Source: Acidobacteriota bacterium
GTDB taxonomy: Bacteria > Acidobacteriota > Vicinamibacteria > Vicinamibacterales > UBA2999
Direction of reading: 5' to 3'
Assembly: GCA_963169195.1 (NCBI GenBank)
Contig: CAUJDN010000105.1
Span: 1 to 64,000, forward strand
Length of the DNA stretch: 64,000 bases
The position numbers and the translations under genes were made by a program. Of the stretch, positions 54,546 to 63,637 are shown in pieces. Under the pieces are notes generated by a model that searched no databases, had not been told where the DNA came from, and saw only the letters and a program-made list of their open reading frames with translations. Positions within the stretch are counted from its first letter, which is position 1. Each line of letters starts with the position of its first letter.

Positions 54546-56957
54546 GTGGAGATGACACCTGTGAGGAGAACGTCGGTATTCGCGTGGGCGGCGGTGGCAC
54601 TTCTGTCACCTGCTGCACCGTCCGATGCCGCGACTCGCGCATCGCGCGTCAACGTGATCAACCAATTCGGCGGAGCGACCGTGGCCGTCACGACGGTTGC
54701 CGATCGCGCGTACATCGGCGTTGGTCCGCGAATGGTGATCCTCGACGTCACGTCTCCGACAGGGCTCAGGGTGATCGGCGAAAGCGAGCCGCTCCCGGGT
54801 GTCGTGTTGTCCATTGCCGTGAGCGGCCGCTATGCGTACGTCGGCGCCGGAGATGCCGGCCTTCGCGTGGTGGACCTTCAGGATGAGGCCCATCCAGTGG
54901 AGGTCGGCGCGTTCGAAGGCCCCGACTATGCAACCAGTGTCATGATCCGGGGCCAGTTCGCCTACGTGGCCGACGGGGACCACGGCCTGGTCGTCGTCGA
55001 TATCAGCAACCCTCTCCAGCCGTCCGCGGTGGTGACCGCCGATACGCCTGGGACCGCCCTTCGCGTCCTTGTCCACGACAATGTCGCCTACGTGTGTGAC
55101 CGTGACGAGGGCGTACGAATCCTCGATCTCACAGATCCCGCGTTGCCGATCCAAGTGGGTCAGCACAATACGCCGGGCTACGCTCAGGACGCAGCCCTCT
55201 CCGGCTCGATGCTGTTCGTCGCTGACGGATTCGCAGGTCTGCGTGTGCTCGATGTCTCGAACCCTGCAACTCCGGTTGCGGTCGGTGCGCTGGACACGGG
55301 GGGAGATTCGAAGTCGGTCGCCGTGGTTGGCCCGATTGCCTTTCTGGCCGACGGCGCGAACGGTTTGCGCATCGTTGACGTCAGCAACCCGGCTTCGCCC
55401 GTCGAGGTCGGCGCCTTCGAAACCTCCGGGGACACCCCCGCAAACACGTCGGCAGTCACCGCCTCGGGAGCGATCGTCTACGTCGCTGATGGCGACGTTG
55501 GATTCAAGGTCCTCGACGTCACCAACCCCGAGCAACCACTCCTGACCGACAGCTACGAGGTGCCGGGGTTCGTGCAGGACGTTGCCGTGAAGGGCCCGCT
55601 CGCGTTGCTGGCCAACGATACACAAGGATTGTGGGTCATCGATCCCGGTGTCCTGCCGGCGACGACGGTAGCCACCCTCGACACGCCGGGCGGCAACATC
55701 GGCGTGGTCCTCGACGGTGATCGAGCCTATCTTGCCGACGGCTATGCCGGAATCAGAATCGTCGACGTCACCGATCCTGCCGCGCCGACGGAAGTGGGGG
55801 CGTTCGACACGCAAGGATTCGCCTGGGACGTGGCCATTCGCAATGAACTGGCGTTCGTGGCGGACGGCGACTACGGCCTCGTCGTGATCGACGTGGCCGA
55901 TGCCACGGCTCCTCGCATGCTGAGCGTCACCCTCATGCCGCAGCCGGCAATCGCCGTCACCCTCGACGGAGGGCTTGCCTACGTGGCCACGCTCGACAGC
56001 GGGGTCCGCATCATCGATGTCTCGAATCCGCTGGCGCCGATCGAAATCGGCGTCGCGGATACGCCCGGCGCGGCGCTGCAGGTGGCGGTGGCGGGAGACC
56101 ATCTCTACATCGCCGATGGACCGGGCGGCGTGCGAATCGTCGATGTCTCGACGCCAACCGCCCCAGCTGAGCGCGGATCCTGGCAGTTGCACGGCTCTTA
56201 TGCGTTTGCGGTCACAGTCGCCAATGGCTATGCCTATGTCACCAGCGGCAACGCCGGCCTGTCGATCCTGGATGTCGCCAACCCGGCGAGGCCACGTGAG
56301 GTGGGATTCTTCGACAGTCCAGGCACGGCCTGGAGAGTCACACTGCATCAAGATGTCGTGTACCTGTCGGACGAGAGCGGCGGACTATTCTTGCTCACTT
56401 TCGCGCCCGGTCCGGTTCTCGGCGGCGATCCACTCGGCATCGCTGCCGGCGACAGCGCTCCGGCGTTGGACTGGGCCGAGGGCCTCGCCCAGCACCGCTA
56501 CCTCGTGGTCCGCTACGCGATCGGGGCGGGCACGACCGAATCGACGCAACTGCCCGGCAGTGCGACCGGGTATGTCGACGGGAGCCCCCTCTCCGATCCG
56601 CTGCACTTCTACTGGCTCGTGAACCTCGATGAAGGAAACGTCGCGATCGGTTCCACCAGCCTGGTCGGACTGGTGCCGAACACCTCGTTCGGCCCGGCCG
56701 TCCCCGACGACTTCCACCTCGAAATCAACCGACTGGGTGCCGTCAACTTGACGTGGACGCCGGACAACGATCCGTCGGCTGTGCTGCTTGTCGCGGCCAT
56801 TCCCCTCGACGGCGCGGCCCCGCGTCTCACTGTTGTGGCTGCCACCGACAGTTCGGCCGTGGACACGACATCGGGCATTCCAACCTGCTACAGCCTCCTT
56901 CAGTTCAGCGGGTACTCGATCTCGCGAACGACGTTTCTATGCGCGATACCCCGCTGA
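54546..56957 (+). CDS. Exported LVIVD-repeat beta-propeller protein
   Basis: The 803-residue protein has a signal peptide (TSVFAWAAVALLSPAAPSDA) and about 14 LVIVD-type repeats of around 41 residues, for example GLRVVDLQDEAHPVEVGAFE, GLVVVDISNPLQPSAVVTAD and GIRIVDVTDPAAPTEVGAFD. Two consecutive seven-blade propellers would fit the number. A C-terminal fibronectin-like tail follows (about residues 660-803). The GTG at 54546 was chosen because GGAGGG lies 5 nt before it; an ATG follows at 54552. The gene appears less GC-rich than its neighbours. It overlaps the start of the O-antigen ligase gene by 19 nt. Confidence 0.85.
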   Translation: MEMTPVRRTSVFAWAAVALLSPAAPSDAATRASRVNVINQFGGATVAVTTVADRAYIGVGPRMVILDVTSPTGLRVIGESEPLPGVVLSIAVSGRYAYVGAGDAGLRVVDLQDEAHPVEVGAFEGPDYATSVMIRGQFAYVADGDHGLVVVDISNPLQPSAVVTADTPGTALRVLVHDNVAYVCDRDEGVRILDLTDPALPIQVGQHNTPGYAQDAALSGSMLFVADGFAGLRVLDVSNPATPVAVGALDTGGDSKSVAVVGPIAFLADGANGLRIVDVSNPASPVEVGAFETSGDTPANTSAVTASGAIVYVADGDVGFKVLDVTNPEQPLLTDSYEVPGFVQDVAVKGPLALLANDTQGLWVIDPGVLPATTVATLDTPGGNIGVVLDGDRAYLADGYAGIRIVDVTDPAAPTEVGAFDTQGFAWDVAIRNELAFVADGDYGLVVIDVADATAPRMLSVTLMPQPAIAVTLDGGLAYVATLDSGVRIIDVSNPLAPIEIGVADTPGAALQVAVAGDHLYIADGPGGVRIVDVSTPTAPAERGSWQLHGSYAFAVTVANGYAYVTSGNAGLSILDVANPARPREVGFFDSPGTAWRVTLHQDVVYLSDESGGLFLLTFAPGPVLGGDPLGIAAGDSAPALDWAEGLAQHRYLVVRYAIGAGTTESTQLPGSATGYVDGSPLSDPLHFYWLVNLDEGNVAIGSTSLVGLVPNTSFGPAVPDDFHLEINRLGAVNLTWTPDNDPSAVLLVAAIPLDGAAPRLTVVAATDSSAVDTTSGIPTCYSLLQFSGYSISRTTFLCAIPR

Positions 56958-58420
56958 ACCGGAGCCTGGCGAGCGTTCCAGCTCCGACGCCCTCCGCCGC
57001 TGGACGCCTCCGCCCGGGGGCGTGGGTGATCGCCGCCGCCGGCGTCGTGCTGAGTGGGCTCCTCATCTGGTCGCCTATGTTCTACGCGGGCGCCATCGGC
57101 GGTGTCGCGGTCACCCTCGTCATCCTGCTTCGTCCGTGGCTGGGCTTCGCGTTGACAGTCCTAACCATCCCGCTCGAGGCCTCCGGCAATCTGGGCAACC
57201 TGCTGCCGTTCATCAACGTCACGCCGGCCAAGATCTTCGCTGGGCTGACCATGGCGGCGTTCGCTGTCCACGTGCTGCAACGTCACGCCCGGCTCGTCTG
57301 GACGCGCGAGGCGACGCTCCTCATGATCTTCTTCGGCATCGCGGTCGTCTCCGTTGCGGGCAGCAACGATCGCTCAGCTGGGTACCAGGCGCTCATTAGA
57401 CTGGGGTCGACGTGCGCGTTCTACCTGCTGGCCGCCAACATGATGAGAGATGTTCGCGATGTGCGTCGTGCCATCGTCCTGCTGGTTGCAGCCAGCACGC
57501 TGACGTTTGGCTTCGCCATCGCACAACGATTCATGCCCTCCATGGCCTTCGACATGCGATCCGGCTGGGACACGAGCGACCAGCGCTTCGGCGTCGAGCG
57601 GCAGACGGTCGACGCCGGCGCCGAGGCGTTCATCGAGCGCAGTTCGGGAACCTCCGTTCACTCGATCATCATGGCGGTGAACACGGCCATCGTCGTGGCA
57701 CCGCTCGTCGCATTGATGGAGACCGCTGGCAACCCTCCGCAGCGGCTGCTCGCTGCCGCCGCCTCCGCGATAGCCGCAGGCGCGGCGGCGGCGTCGTTCT
57801 CGCGCACCGGCTTCCTGCTCTACCTGGCGCTGCTCGCCGCCCTGGTGATCCTCGGAGTCCTCCGGATCACCCCGCTCAGATTGGGCCTAGCCGGTACCGC
57901 CGCTCTCCTGGCATTCGCTCTTGCGCCTGCACCGTTCCGCGACCGTATCCTCTCGTTGTCGAGCTATTCCCTCGGCGGAAGCGAGTCGCTGCAGATCCGA
58001 GCCGAACTCTGGCGGGCCGGCGTCGGGATCGTCGGGGATAACCCGCTGTTCGGCATGGGCCTGGGCAATACAGTGATGCTCCGCGAGTACTGGGACCACC
58101 CGCTGAACGGCGGGTACATGACCGTCCACAACGCCTACCTTCAGGTGGCCATGGAGGTCGGGCTGCCGGGGCTGGTCGTGCTGATATGGTTCTTCGCCCT
58201 GACGCTGCGCGTGCTCTATCGGGCGGTGCAGCGCCTGCGGCACACGGCGCCGCGGGAGGCGATCTTCGCCGCGAGCCTGCTCTGCGGAATCGTAGCGCTG
58301 CTGGTGGCCGGCAGCGCCCTCGACTTCATGAACCAGTCCTTCAAGAACGCATGGCTCTACATCGCGACTTCCGCCGCGTTCGCCCGTATCAGCGACGAGC
58401 GGCCTGAACATCCCGGGTGA
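56939..58420 (+). CDS. O-antigen ligase/polymerase (Wzy_C family)
   Basis: The 493-residue protein has about eleven membrane helices and the Wzy_C signature near its C-terminus: GDNPLFGMGLGNTVM, a loop, then VHNAYLQVAMEVGLPGLVVL. Family members join or polymerise glycan units on lipid carriers at the periplasmic face. A large soluble loop (about residues 195-225) is typical. The ATG at 56939 lies within the end of the propeller gene, so the two are translationally coupled. It converges on, and overlaps by 32 nt, the epimerase gene. Confidence 0.88.
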   Translation: MRDTPLNRSLASVPAPTPSAAGRLRPGAWVIAAAGVVLSGLLIWSPMFYAGAIGGVAVTLVILLRPWLGFALTVLTIPLEASGNLGNLLPFINVTPAKIFAGLTMAAFAVHVLQRHARLVWTREATLLMIFFGIAVVSVAGSNDRSAGYQALIRLGSTCAFYLLAANMMRDVRDVRRAIVLLVAASTLTFGFAIAQRFMPSMAFDMRSGWDTSDQRFGVERQTVDAGAEAFIERSSGTSVHSIIMAVNTAIVVAPLVALMETAGNPPQRLLAAAASAIAAGAAAASFSRTGFLLYLALLAALVILGVLRITPLRLGLAGTAALLAFALAPAPFRDRILSLSSYSLGGSESLQIRAELWRAGVGIVGDNPLFGMGLGNTVMLREYWDHPLNGGYMTVHNAYLQVAMEVGLPGLVVLIWFFALTLRVLYRAVQRLRHTAPREAIFAASLLCGIVALLVAGSALDFMNQSFKNAWLYIATSAAFARISDERPEHPG

Positions 58421-59330
58421 CGCTCGCGATGATTGAATCCATAGCCTGTTCGAGAGAGCCAGCCGGTTTGTAGCCGAGCTCCGTCGTCGCCCGGCTGATG
58501 TCGGCCACCGAGTAGCGGAGCTCGGACGGATCCTGCGGCGCCCGGCTCGCCGCCAGCGCCGGTGCGATGTGCCGCTGCAGGAGCGCGGCGATCTCGTTGA
58601 CCGACCGTCCGAGCGCGGAGCCGATGTTGTAGATACCGCTGGCCGACCGGCGCTCGACGGCGGCCGCGAACGCCGACGCGACGTCACCGACGAACACGAA
58701 ATCGCGAACCTGTTCGCCGTCGCCGAAGATGACGGGAACTTCGCCGTGCATCAGCCGCCTCGCGAAGATGGTGATGACGCCGACGTACGGGGTGAACGTC
58801 TGCCCTGGTCCGTACGTGTTGAACAGCCGCAGGACAACCCCCTCGCGACCGGCATGGCCGAGGATGTTCATCGTGAACTGCTCGGCGGCGAGCTTGCCGA
58901 TGCCATAGGGTGAGAGCGGCGCAGTCGGGTGCGCTTCGGTCACGGGGCGGCGCTGCGGACTATCGGCGTAGACCGCCATCGACGAGGCGAGGACGACGCG
59001 CCGAACGTCCGTGGCGAGGACGGCCTCCAGCACCCCCAGGGTTCCCATCACGTTGGTCTGGGCGTCGGCGACGAACGCTGTGGTTGATGCCCGCACGCTC
59101 ACCCTCGCGGCCAGATGACACACCGCGTCACAGCGATGCCGCCGCAGAGCCGCGGTGACTGTGCCAACGTCGGCGACGTCTGCCTCGACCAGTGTCACGC
59201 CGGGCGGGATCCGCTCGCGCGTGCCCATGGACAAGTCGTCGAGAGCGACGACGGTGTGGCCGCACTCCTGAAGGTGTCGGCAGAGGTGAGAGCCGATGAA
59301 CCCGGCGCCCCCGGTCACGAGCACACGCAT
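58389..59330 (-). CDS. NAD-dependent sugar epimerase/dehydratase (SDR extended)
   Basis: The 313-residue protein begins with the NAD-binding motif RVLVTGGAGFIGSHLCRHLQ and has the Ser/Tyr/Lys catalytic set (ASSMAVYADSP, YGIGKLAAEQF), plus nucleotide-binding segments of UDP-glucose 4-epimerase type (GDGEQVRDFVFVGDVASAFA). It should interconvert a nucleotide sugar for glycan synthesis. The ATG at 59330 shares a base with the stop codon of the nucleotidyltransferase gene. Its end overlaps the convergent ligase gene. Confidence 0.9.
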   Translation of the reverse strand: MRVLVTGGAGFIGSHLCRHLQECGHTVVALDDLSMGTRERIPPGVTLVEADVADVGTVTAALRRHRCDAVCHLAARVSVRASTTAFVADAQTNVMGTLGVLEAVLATDVRRVVLASSMAVYADSPQRRPVTEAHPTAPLSPYGIGKLAAEQFTMNILGHAGREGVVLRLFNTYGPGQTFTPYVGVITIFARRLMHGEVPVIFGDGEQVRDFVFVGDVASAFAAAVERRSASGIYNIGSALGRSVNEIAALLQRHIAPALAASRAPQDPSELRYSVADISRATTELGYKPAGSLEQAMDSIIASVTRDVQAARR

Positions 59331-60307
59331 CACACCCGTCCCGTCCCAGCGAAGTCCGCGGCCTGGTTGCGACAGTCGATCAGGGCGTCCGTTGTGACGA
59401 TGGCGCAGTCCAGATCCAGGCGCGAGTCAATCCGGCATTCGTCAAAGACCAGGCTGTTGGTGATGCGGATCGGGTGGGTCACGGACACATCGCGCCCGAT
59501 GACCGAGTGCTCGATCCGAGCAGCCCCAACCAGCGAGGCAGTCTCGGCGACGAGCCTCTCCAGTTGACGTTTGCGCAGCTGCATCAAGTTGCAGCGGAGC
59601 AGATCCTGTGGGTACGACACGTTCACGTCGTCGACGATGACTTCGGACACTGTTACCCGGTAGCCATCGTCGATGAGGATCTGGATCGAATCGGTGATCT
59701 CGTACTCGTCGCGCATCGCGGTGCGCGGCGTGCGGCGGATGGCATCGAAGATCGGCAGGTCGAACAGGTACAGACCGCAGCCCTTGAGCCGGTTCTTGAT
59801 ATAGCGCGGCTTCTCGATCACGCGCCGGACGGTTCCGTCGTCGTCGAGGATCACGGCGAAGTTCCTCCGAATCGCGTCCGGATCACGCTCTTCCTTCACT
59901 GCCAGGATCGCGGCGGCCTCACGTTCACGCATGTCGTCGATCATCACCGACAGGTCGTCGGTGTCGAAGAAGATGTCGCCGAGGAAGAGGAGGAACGGGC
60001 GATCGACGTGCTTCTCTAGCTGCGACACCGCATGAGCGATGCCGAGGATTTCCTTCTGTTCGACGAAGCGGATCGACACGCCGTATTGGCTGCCGTTGCC
60101 AAGAACGCGCGCGATCTCGTAGCCCAGGTGGCCGACGACGATCACGACGTCCCGGATACCGAGTTCTGCCATGCGCTCGATCTGGTGGACGAGAATCGGC
60201 TTGTTGCACACCGGCAGCAGCGGCTTCGGGTAGCGGCTGCTGAATGGGGCCATACGGCTGCCCTTGCCGGCGGCGAGAATCACGCCCATGATGTCAGGTC
60301 GAGACAT
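59330..60307 (-). CDS. Sugar-nucleotide transferase, RmlA/GlmU-like
   Basis: The 325-residue protein has the nucleotidyltransferase signature GVILAAGKGSRMAPFSSRYP followed by KPLLPVCNKPIL, the GIAHAVSQLEKHV region, FLLFLGDIFF (metal Asp), and DDVNVSYPQDLL in the C-terminal part. It forms an NDP-sugar from a sugar phosphate. The C-terminus looks like part of a left-handed helix repeat (IEHSVIGRDVSVTHPIRITN). It is the third leftward gene of the glycan operon, with an intergenic gap of 25 nt to the GH10 gene. Confidence 0.9.
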   Translation of the reverse strand: MSRPDIMGVILAAGKGSRMAPFSSRYPKPLLPVCNKPILVHQIERMAELGIRDVVIVVGHLGYEIARVLGNGSQYGVSIRFVEQKEILGIAHAVSQLEKHVDRPFLLFLGDIFFDTDDLSVMIDDMREREAAAILAVKEERDPDAIRRNFAVILDDDGTVRRVIEKPRYIKNRLKGCGLYLFDLPIFDAIRRTPRTAMRDEYEITDSIQILIDDGYRVTVSEVIVDDVNVSYPQDLLRCNLMQLRKRQLERLVAETASLVGAARIEHSVIGRDVSVTHPIRITNSLVFDECRIDSRLDLDCAIVTTDALIDCRNQAADFAGTGRV

Positions 60308-60332
60308 GGTGGAGGCTCCAGTCGGTGACGGC

Positions 60333-62735
60333 TCAGAGTGCGATCTGCAGATGTCGGCCGGTTCCTGCGTCGATTTTCACGGTGGTGGTCCGCGTGCGCC
60401 CAGCGTGTGTGACCGTGACGCGGTAGTCTCCGGCATGCCCGCGGATGGATGCCTTGCCGTCGAGGTCGGTCGCCAGCGAGCCGCGCGACGTCCAGGACGC
60501 AATGAGTGCCTTGATGGCCTCGTAGACCGGCTTCGGCTGGTACTGACTGTCGAGCAGTCCCCCGCCGAGCGCCCACGGCTCGTGATCCGTAATGCCCCAG
60601 TAGGTTAGCTCGTGGATGTACGGCTTGGAGTAGGCGAGCGTGAGCAGAGCCGAGACGAACTCGGCCTGGGCGGTCGAAGACCACGGCTCCTTCCAGTAGC
60701 CGTTACGCCACCCGCTGCGGGTGGTGCCAGGCACGGCGAACTCGGTCACGTGAATCGGCTTGCCGAGCCGCGAGAGCCGGTCCCAGACGCGGCTCGTCGC
60801 CGCCAGATCCTGCAGCGGCTCCGAGAGGTCGATGATGCCGCCGCCGTAGTTGACCCGCAGGCCTGGATACCACTCGAGACCGAGGACGTCGTAGTCGGTG
60901 TTCCGCGCGTTGAGCAGCGAGAACAGGTCGTAGGTCGAGATCAGCTCGCGCAGGTCGGTTTGCAGGGCCGTCGCCCGGAAGCGCTGGCCCCGGTCCCAGT
61001 CGACGTCGTTGACCTGCACCCGTGCGCGCGGGTCGGCACGCCGGATCGCCGCGGAGATCGACTGGATGAGTGCGACCCGGGCGTCCAGGTTGAGACCCAC
61101 GTAGCGATTGCTCGAAGGTTCGTTGATCGCCTCCCAGATCTCCACGGCGCCGGCATAGCGGTCGCGATAGCGCGCCACGATCCGCTCGAAGTGAGTGATT
61201 GCCCGCCGGAACAGCTGGTCCGCGTCGGCCCGCATGACATGGTCCGGCAGAGCGCGCTGCATGATGGCGTGCCCCGTGAAGCGGAAGCCGCGGGCGTGAA
61301 ACGCCTCGACACCAAGCGCTCGATCCCAGGCGTCCAAGTCCATCGCGCCTGGAGCCGGCTCGATGCGATCCCAGAACAGGGGAATGGTGAAGTGGTTGAA
61401 TCCGGCCGCCGCCATCAGGTCGACGATCTCGTTGATGCGATCGCCCGGCGGGTGATCGAGGAAGCCGAACGACTGCGCACAGCCAAACCGGAAAGCTGAT
61501 TGCTCCTGGACGTACTCCACTCGAGCGCCGGCGATCGGCCGCTCCCCGCCGTCGCGCACCGTGACGGCCAGGTCACCCATCCGAACGCCCGGGATGTCGG
61601 CACGTGCCTGGGCCAACTGCCGGTCGTCTGCCGCTGGCAGCAAGAGCGCCAGCGCGCGGTCCGCAAGCGCGGCACGTTCCGGTTCGTTCGCCGCTGCCCT
61701 GGCCCTGTCGATGAACACCCTGGCGGTCGCGACGCGGGCGTCGGGTTCGGCTGCCGGTGCCGGGGCAAGGGACCGGAGCGGCGCTTCTATTTCGGCAAGT
61801 TTTGAGCGCGCCAGTTCATAGTTGAGGTTCAGTTCGGCCGCTCCCTGGTAGCCTCGGCCTGCCGCGTCAGCCTGGAGCCAGCGCACCCCGCCACCCTCGA
61901 CCGGCCAGAACAGGACCTGGACGGCCACCGTCGCACCCTCGGGGATCACCAGTCGCGGCACGGACACGCCCGCCACCGTCGACGAGACCAGCCTCCCCTC
62001 CGCCGCACCGCCCTCGAGATCGCTCGCGAACACGAACTCACCGCCCGACCGACCGAGCCTGGCCCACGCCTCGGTGGAACGCAGCACACCGCTCACGTCG
62101 TAGGCACGCAGGACCAGGCCCGCGCCGCTGCCGTCGTCGCCGACCGCGTCGCGCGCCAGCGCACCGGTGATCGTGATGTCGTCGACGAAGATCGTCCGAT
62201 GCCCGGTCTGCCCTCGATCCTGCCCGCCAAGGTCGACCAGGTACAGCGCCGCCACGCGATCGGGAACCAGCCGGCCCCGCCCGGACGCCGGCTTGAAGTC
62301 GTCGAACCCAAAGCGGTGCTGCGACCACTCGCGTCCAACCTGGAACACCACGAAGAACGCCGCACCGTCGGCTTGGTCTAGGCGCAGGAACAGCGGACCT
62401 TCGCGATCGGACTTCAGCCACACCTCAAGCCCCTGCGCGCCGGCCATGGTATCGAGCCCACTGCGGGTGAACAGGAACACCGACTCCTTAACGTACTCGA
62501 ACCGCCATCGGAGCGCCGCGCGGCCCCGTACGCGGTCGGCGACCTCCTCGGCGGCACCCAGCGTGCCCCGATTCGCGGCCCAGCCTTCGTGGCCGTCATC
62601 GAAGGTGGCCAACGGGACCGTTGCCCGTCCCTGGGCACGACCTGCGTGCCATGACAGCCCAAGAGTCGCCGTGAAAACCACGAACAGACACGATGCAGCC
62701 GTGGCCATTCGAGGCCGTCCCAACATTCGTCTCAC
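60333..62735 (-). CDS. Exported GH10-like glycoside hydrolase with N-terminal carbohydrate-binding region
   Basis: The 800-residue protein has a signal peptide (AASCLFVVFTATLGLSWHAG), an N-terminal jelly-roll region like a carbohydrate-binding domain (about 30-180), a linker of about 200 residues, and a GH10-like barrel (about 420-740). Catalytic acid/base Glu is in EIWEAINEPSSNRY (near 537) and nucleophile Glu in HVTEFAVPGTT (near 664). GH10 enzymes are endo-1,4-beta-xylanases; the substrate here may be the exopolysaccharide made by this locus. The GTG at 62735 overlaps the methyltransferase stop codon by 4 nt; an ATG at 62759 is also possible. Confidence 0.85.
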   Translation of the reverse strand: MRRMLGRPRMATAASCLFVVFTATLGLSWHAGRAQGRATVPLATFDDGHEGWAANRGTLGAAEEVADRVRGRAALRWRFEYVKESVFLFTRSGLDTMAGAQGLEVWLKSDREGPLFLRLDQADGAAFFVVFQVGREWSQHRFGFDDFKPASGRGRLVPDRVAALYLVDLGGQDRGQTGHRTIFVDDITITGALARDAVGDDGSGAGLVLRAYDVSGVLRSTEAWARLGRSGGEFVFASDLEGGAAEGRLVSSTVAGVSVPRLVIPEGATVAVQVLFWPVEGGGVRWLQADAAGRGYQGAAELNLNYELARSKLAEIEAPLRSLAPAPAAEPDARVATARVFIDRARAAANEPERAALADRALALLLPAADDRQLAQARADIPGVRMGDLAVTVRDGGERPIAGARVEYVQEQSAFRFGCAQSFGFLDHPPGDRINEIVDLMAAAGFNHFTIPLFWDRIEPAPGAMDLDAWDRALGVEAFHARGFRFTGHAIMQRALPDHVMRADADQLFRRAITHFERIVARYRDRYAGAVEIWEAINEPSSNRYVGLNLDARVALIQSISAAIRRADPRARVQVNDVDWDRGQRFRATALQTDLRELISTYDLFSLLNARNTDYDVLGLEWYPGLRVNYGGGIIDLSEPLQDLAATSRVWDRLSRLGKPIHVTEFAVPGTTRSGWRNGYWKEPWSSTAQAEFVSALLTLAYSKPYIHELTYWGITDHEPWALGGGLLDSQYQPKPVYEAIKALIASWTSRGSLATDLDGKASIRGHAGDYRVTVTHAGRTRTTTVKIDAGTGRHLQIAL

Positions 62736-63637
62736 TTGCTGATTCTCACGATGAGCCATGGATTGAGCAGGGTGCGGCGGAGGAACGGCCAGGCCGGCAG
62801 AGAGATTACCCGAAAGTGGCAGTTGAGCAGCGCCGCGAGCAGCGAGCCGAACGGTCTCTGCCGCAAGCCGTTGAAGCGCCAGTACCCGGTCACTGGCAGG
62901 GTTGAGACCGAACGCACACCAGGCAAGCGAACGAACAGGCGCCGGATGTCGTCGAACGACGCCAGGAACGGTTCACTGGGCAGATGCAGGCGCGGTCGGT
63001 ACCCCCGTTGTCGGTGAAACAGGTCGGCTGGGCACCACCGATTCGGCCCGCTCAGGATCAGCTGGCCGCCCGTCCGGGTAACCCGAGCCGCTTCCGCGCA
63101 GAAGCGCTCGCGATCTGCTCGGTAAGTCGGCGTGACCTCGCACGAATCGCCGACGACGCCCACGTGCGCCAGCACGCAGCCACTGAAGACGACGTCGAAG
63201 GTGCCATCGGCGAAGGGCAGATGCAACCCGCTCGCCTGAAGCAGCTTGTCACGGTGCTTGCGCGTGCGCCAGGCCCGTACGCGACTGCCGCAGTCCACGC
63301 CGACACCGTCGAATCCCGCGTCGTTGATCAAGTCGACATCCCAGCCGACGCCGCAGCCGAGCGAAAGCACGCGCAGCGGACGGTCGATGTCATGCTGCCG
63401 CGCGGCGAGCCGCGGCAGCAGGTACGAGCGGATCGTGAAGTCGTCCATCTCCTCTTCGACGCTGTCGCGACAGTCGCTGCCGGAATCCTCGAAGCGTGCC
63501 CCGACCACCAGGTCGGGAATGCCGTCGTCCCAGGCGAACTGATGCGGGGTCGGACCCGAACAGCGAAGAGAGGCGTCGAGCGCGGAACCGCAGGCCGGGC
63601 AGACGATCCAGGGGGCCAGCACCTCATTGTCCTCCAC
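62732..63637 (-). CDS. SAM-dependent methyltransferase with N-terminal zinc-ribbon-like start
   Basis: The 301-residue protein starts with CPACGSALDASLRC, a Cys-rich segment like those in methyltransferases with a Trm112-like domain, followed by a class I core: VLSLGCGVGWDVDLINDAGF (motif I), GVDCGSRVRAW, and FADGTFDVVFSGCVLAHVG (motif IV). It resembles methyltransferases acting in glycan or lipid modification. The GTG at 63637 gives a 14-nt overlap with the glycosyltransferase gene. Good coupling on both sides places it in the polysaccharide operon. Confidence 0.85.
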   Translation of the reverse strand: MEDNEVLAPWIVCPACGSALDASLRCSGPTPHQFAWDDGIPDLVVGARFEDSGSDCRDSVEEEMDDFTIRSYLLPRLAARQHDIDRPLRVLSLGCGVGWDVDLINDAGFDGVGVDCGSRVRAWRTRKHRDKLLQASGLHLPFADGTFDVVFSGCVLAHVGVVGDSCEVTPTYRADRERFCAEAARVTRTGGQLILSGPNRWCPADLFHRQRGYRPRLHLPSEPFLASFDDIRRLFVRLPGVRSVSTLPVTGYWRFNGLRQRPFGSLLAALLNCHFRVISLPAWPFLRRTLLNPWLIVRISK

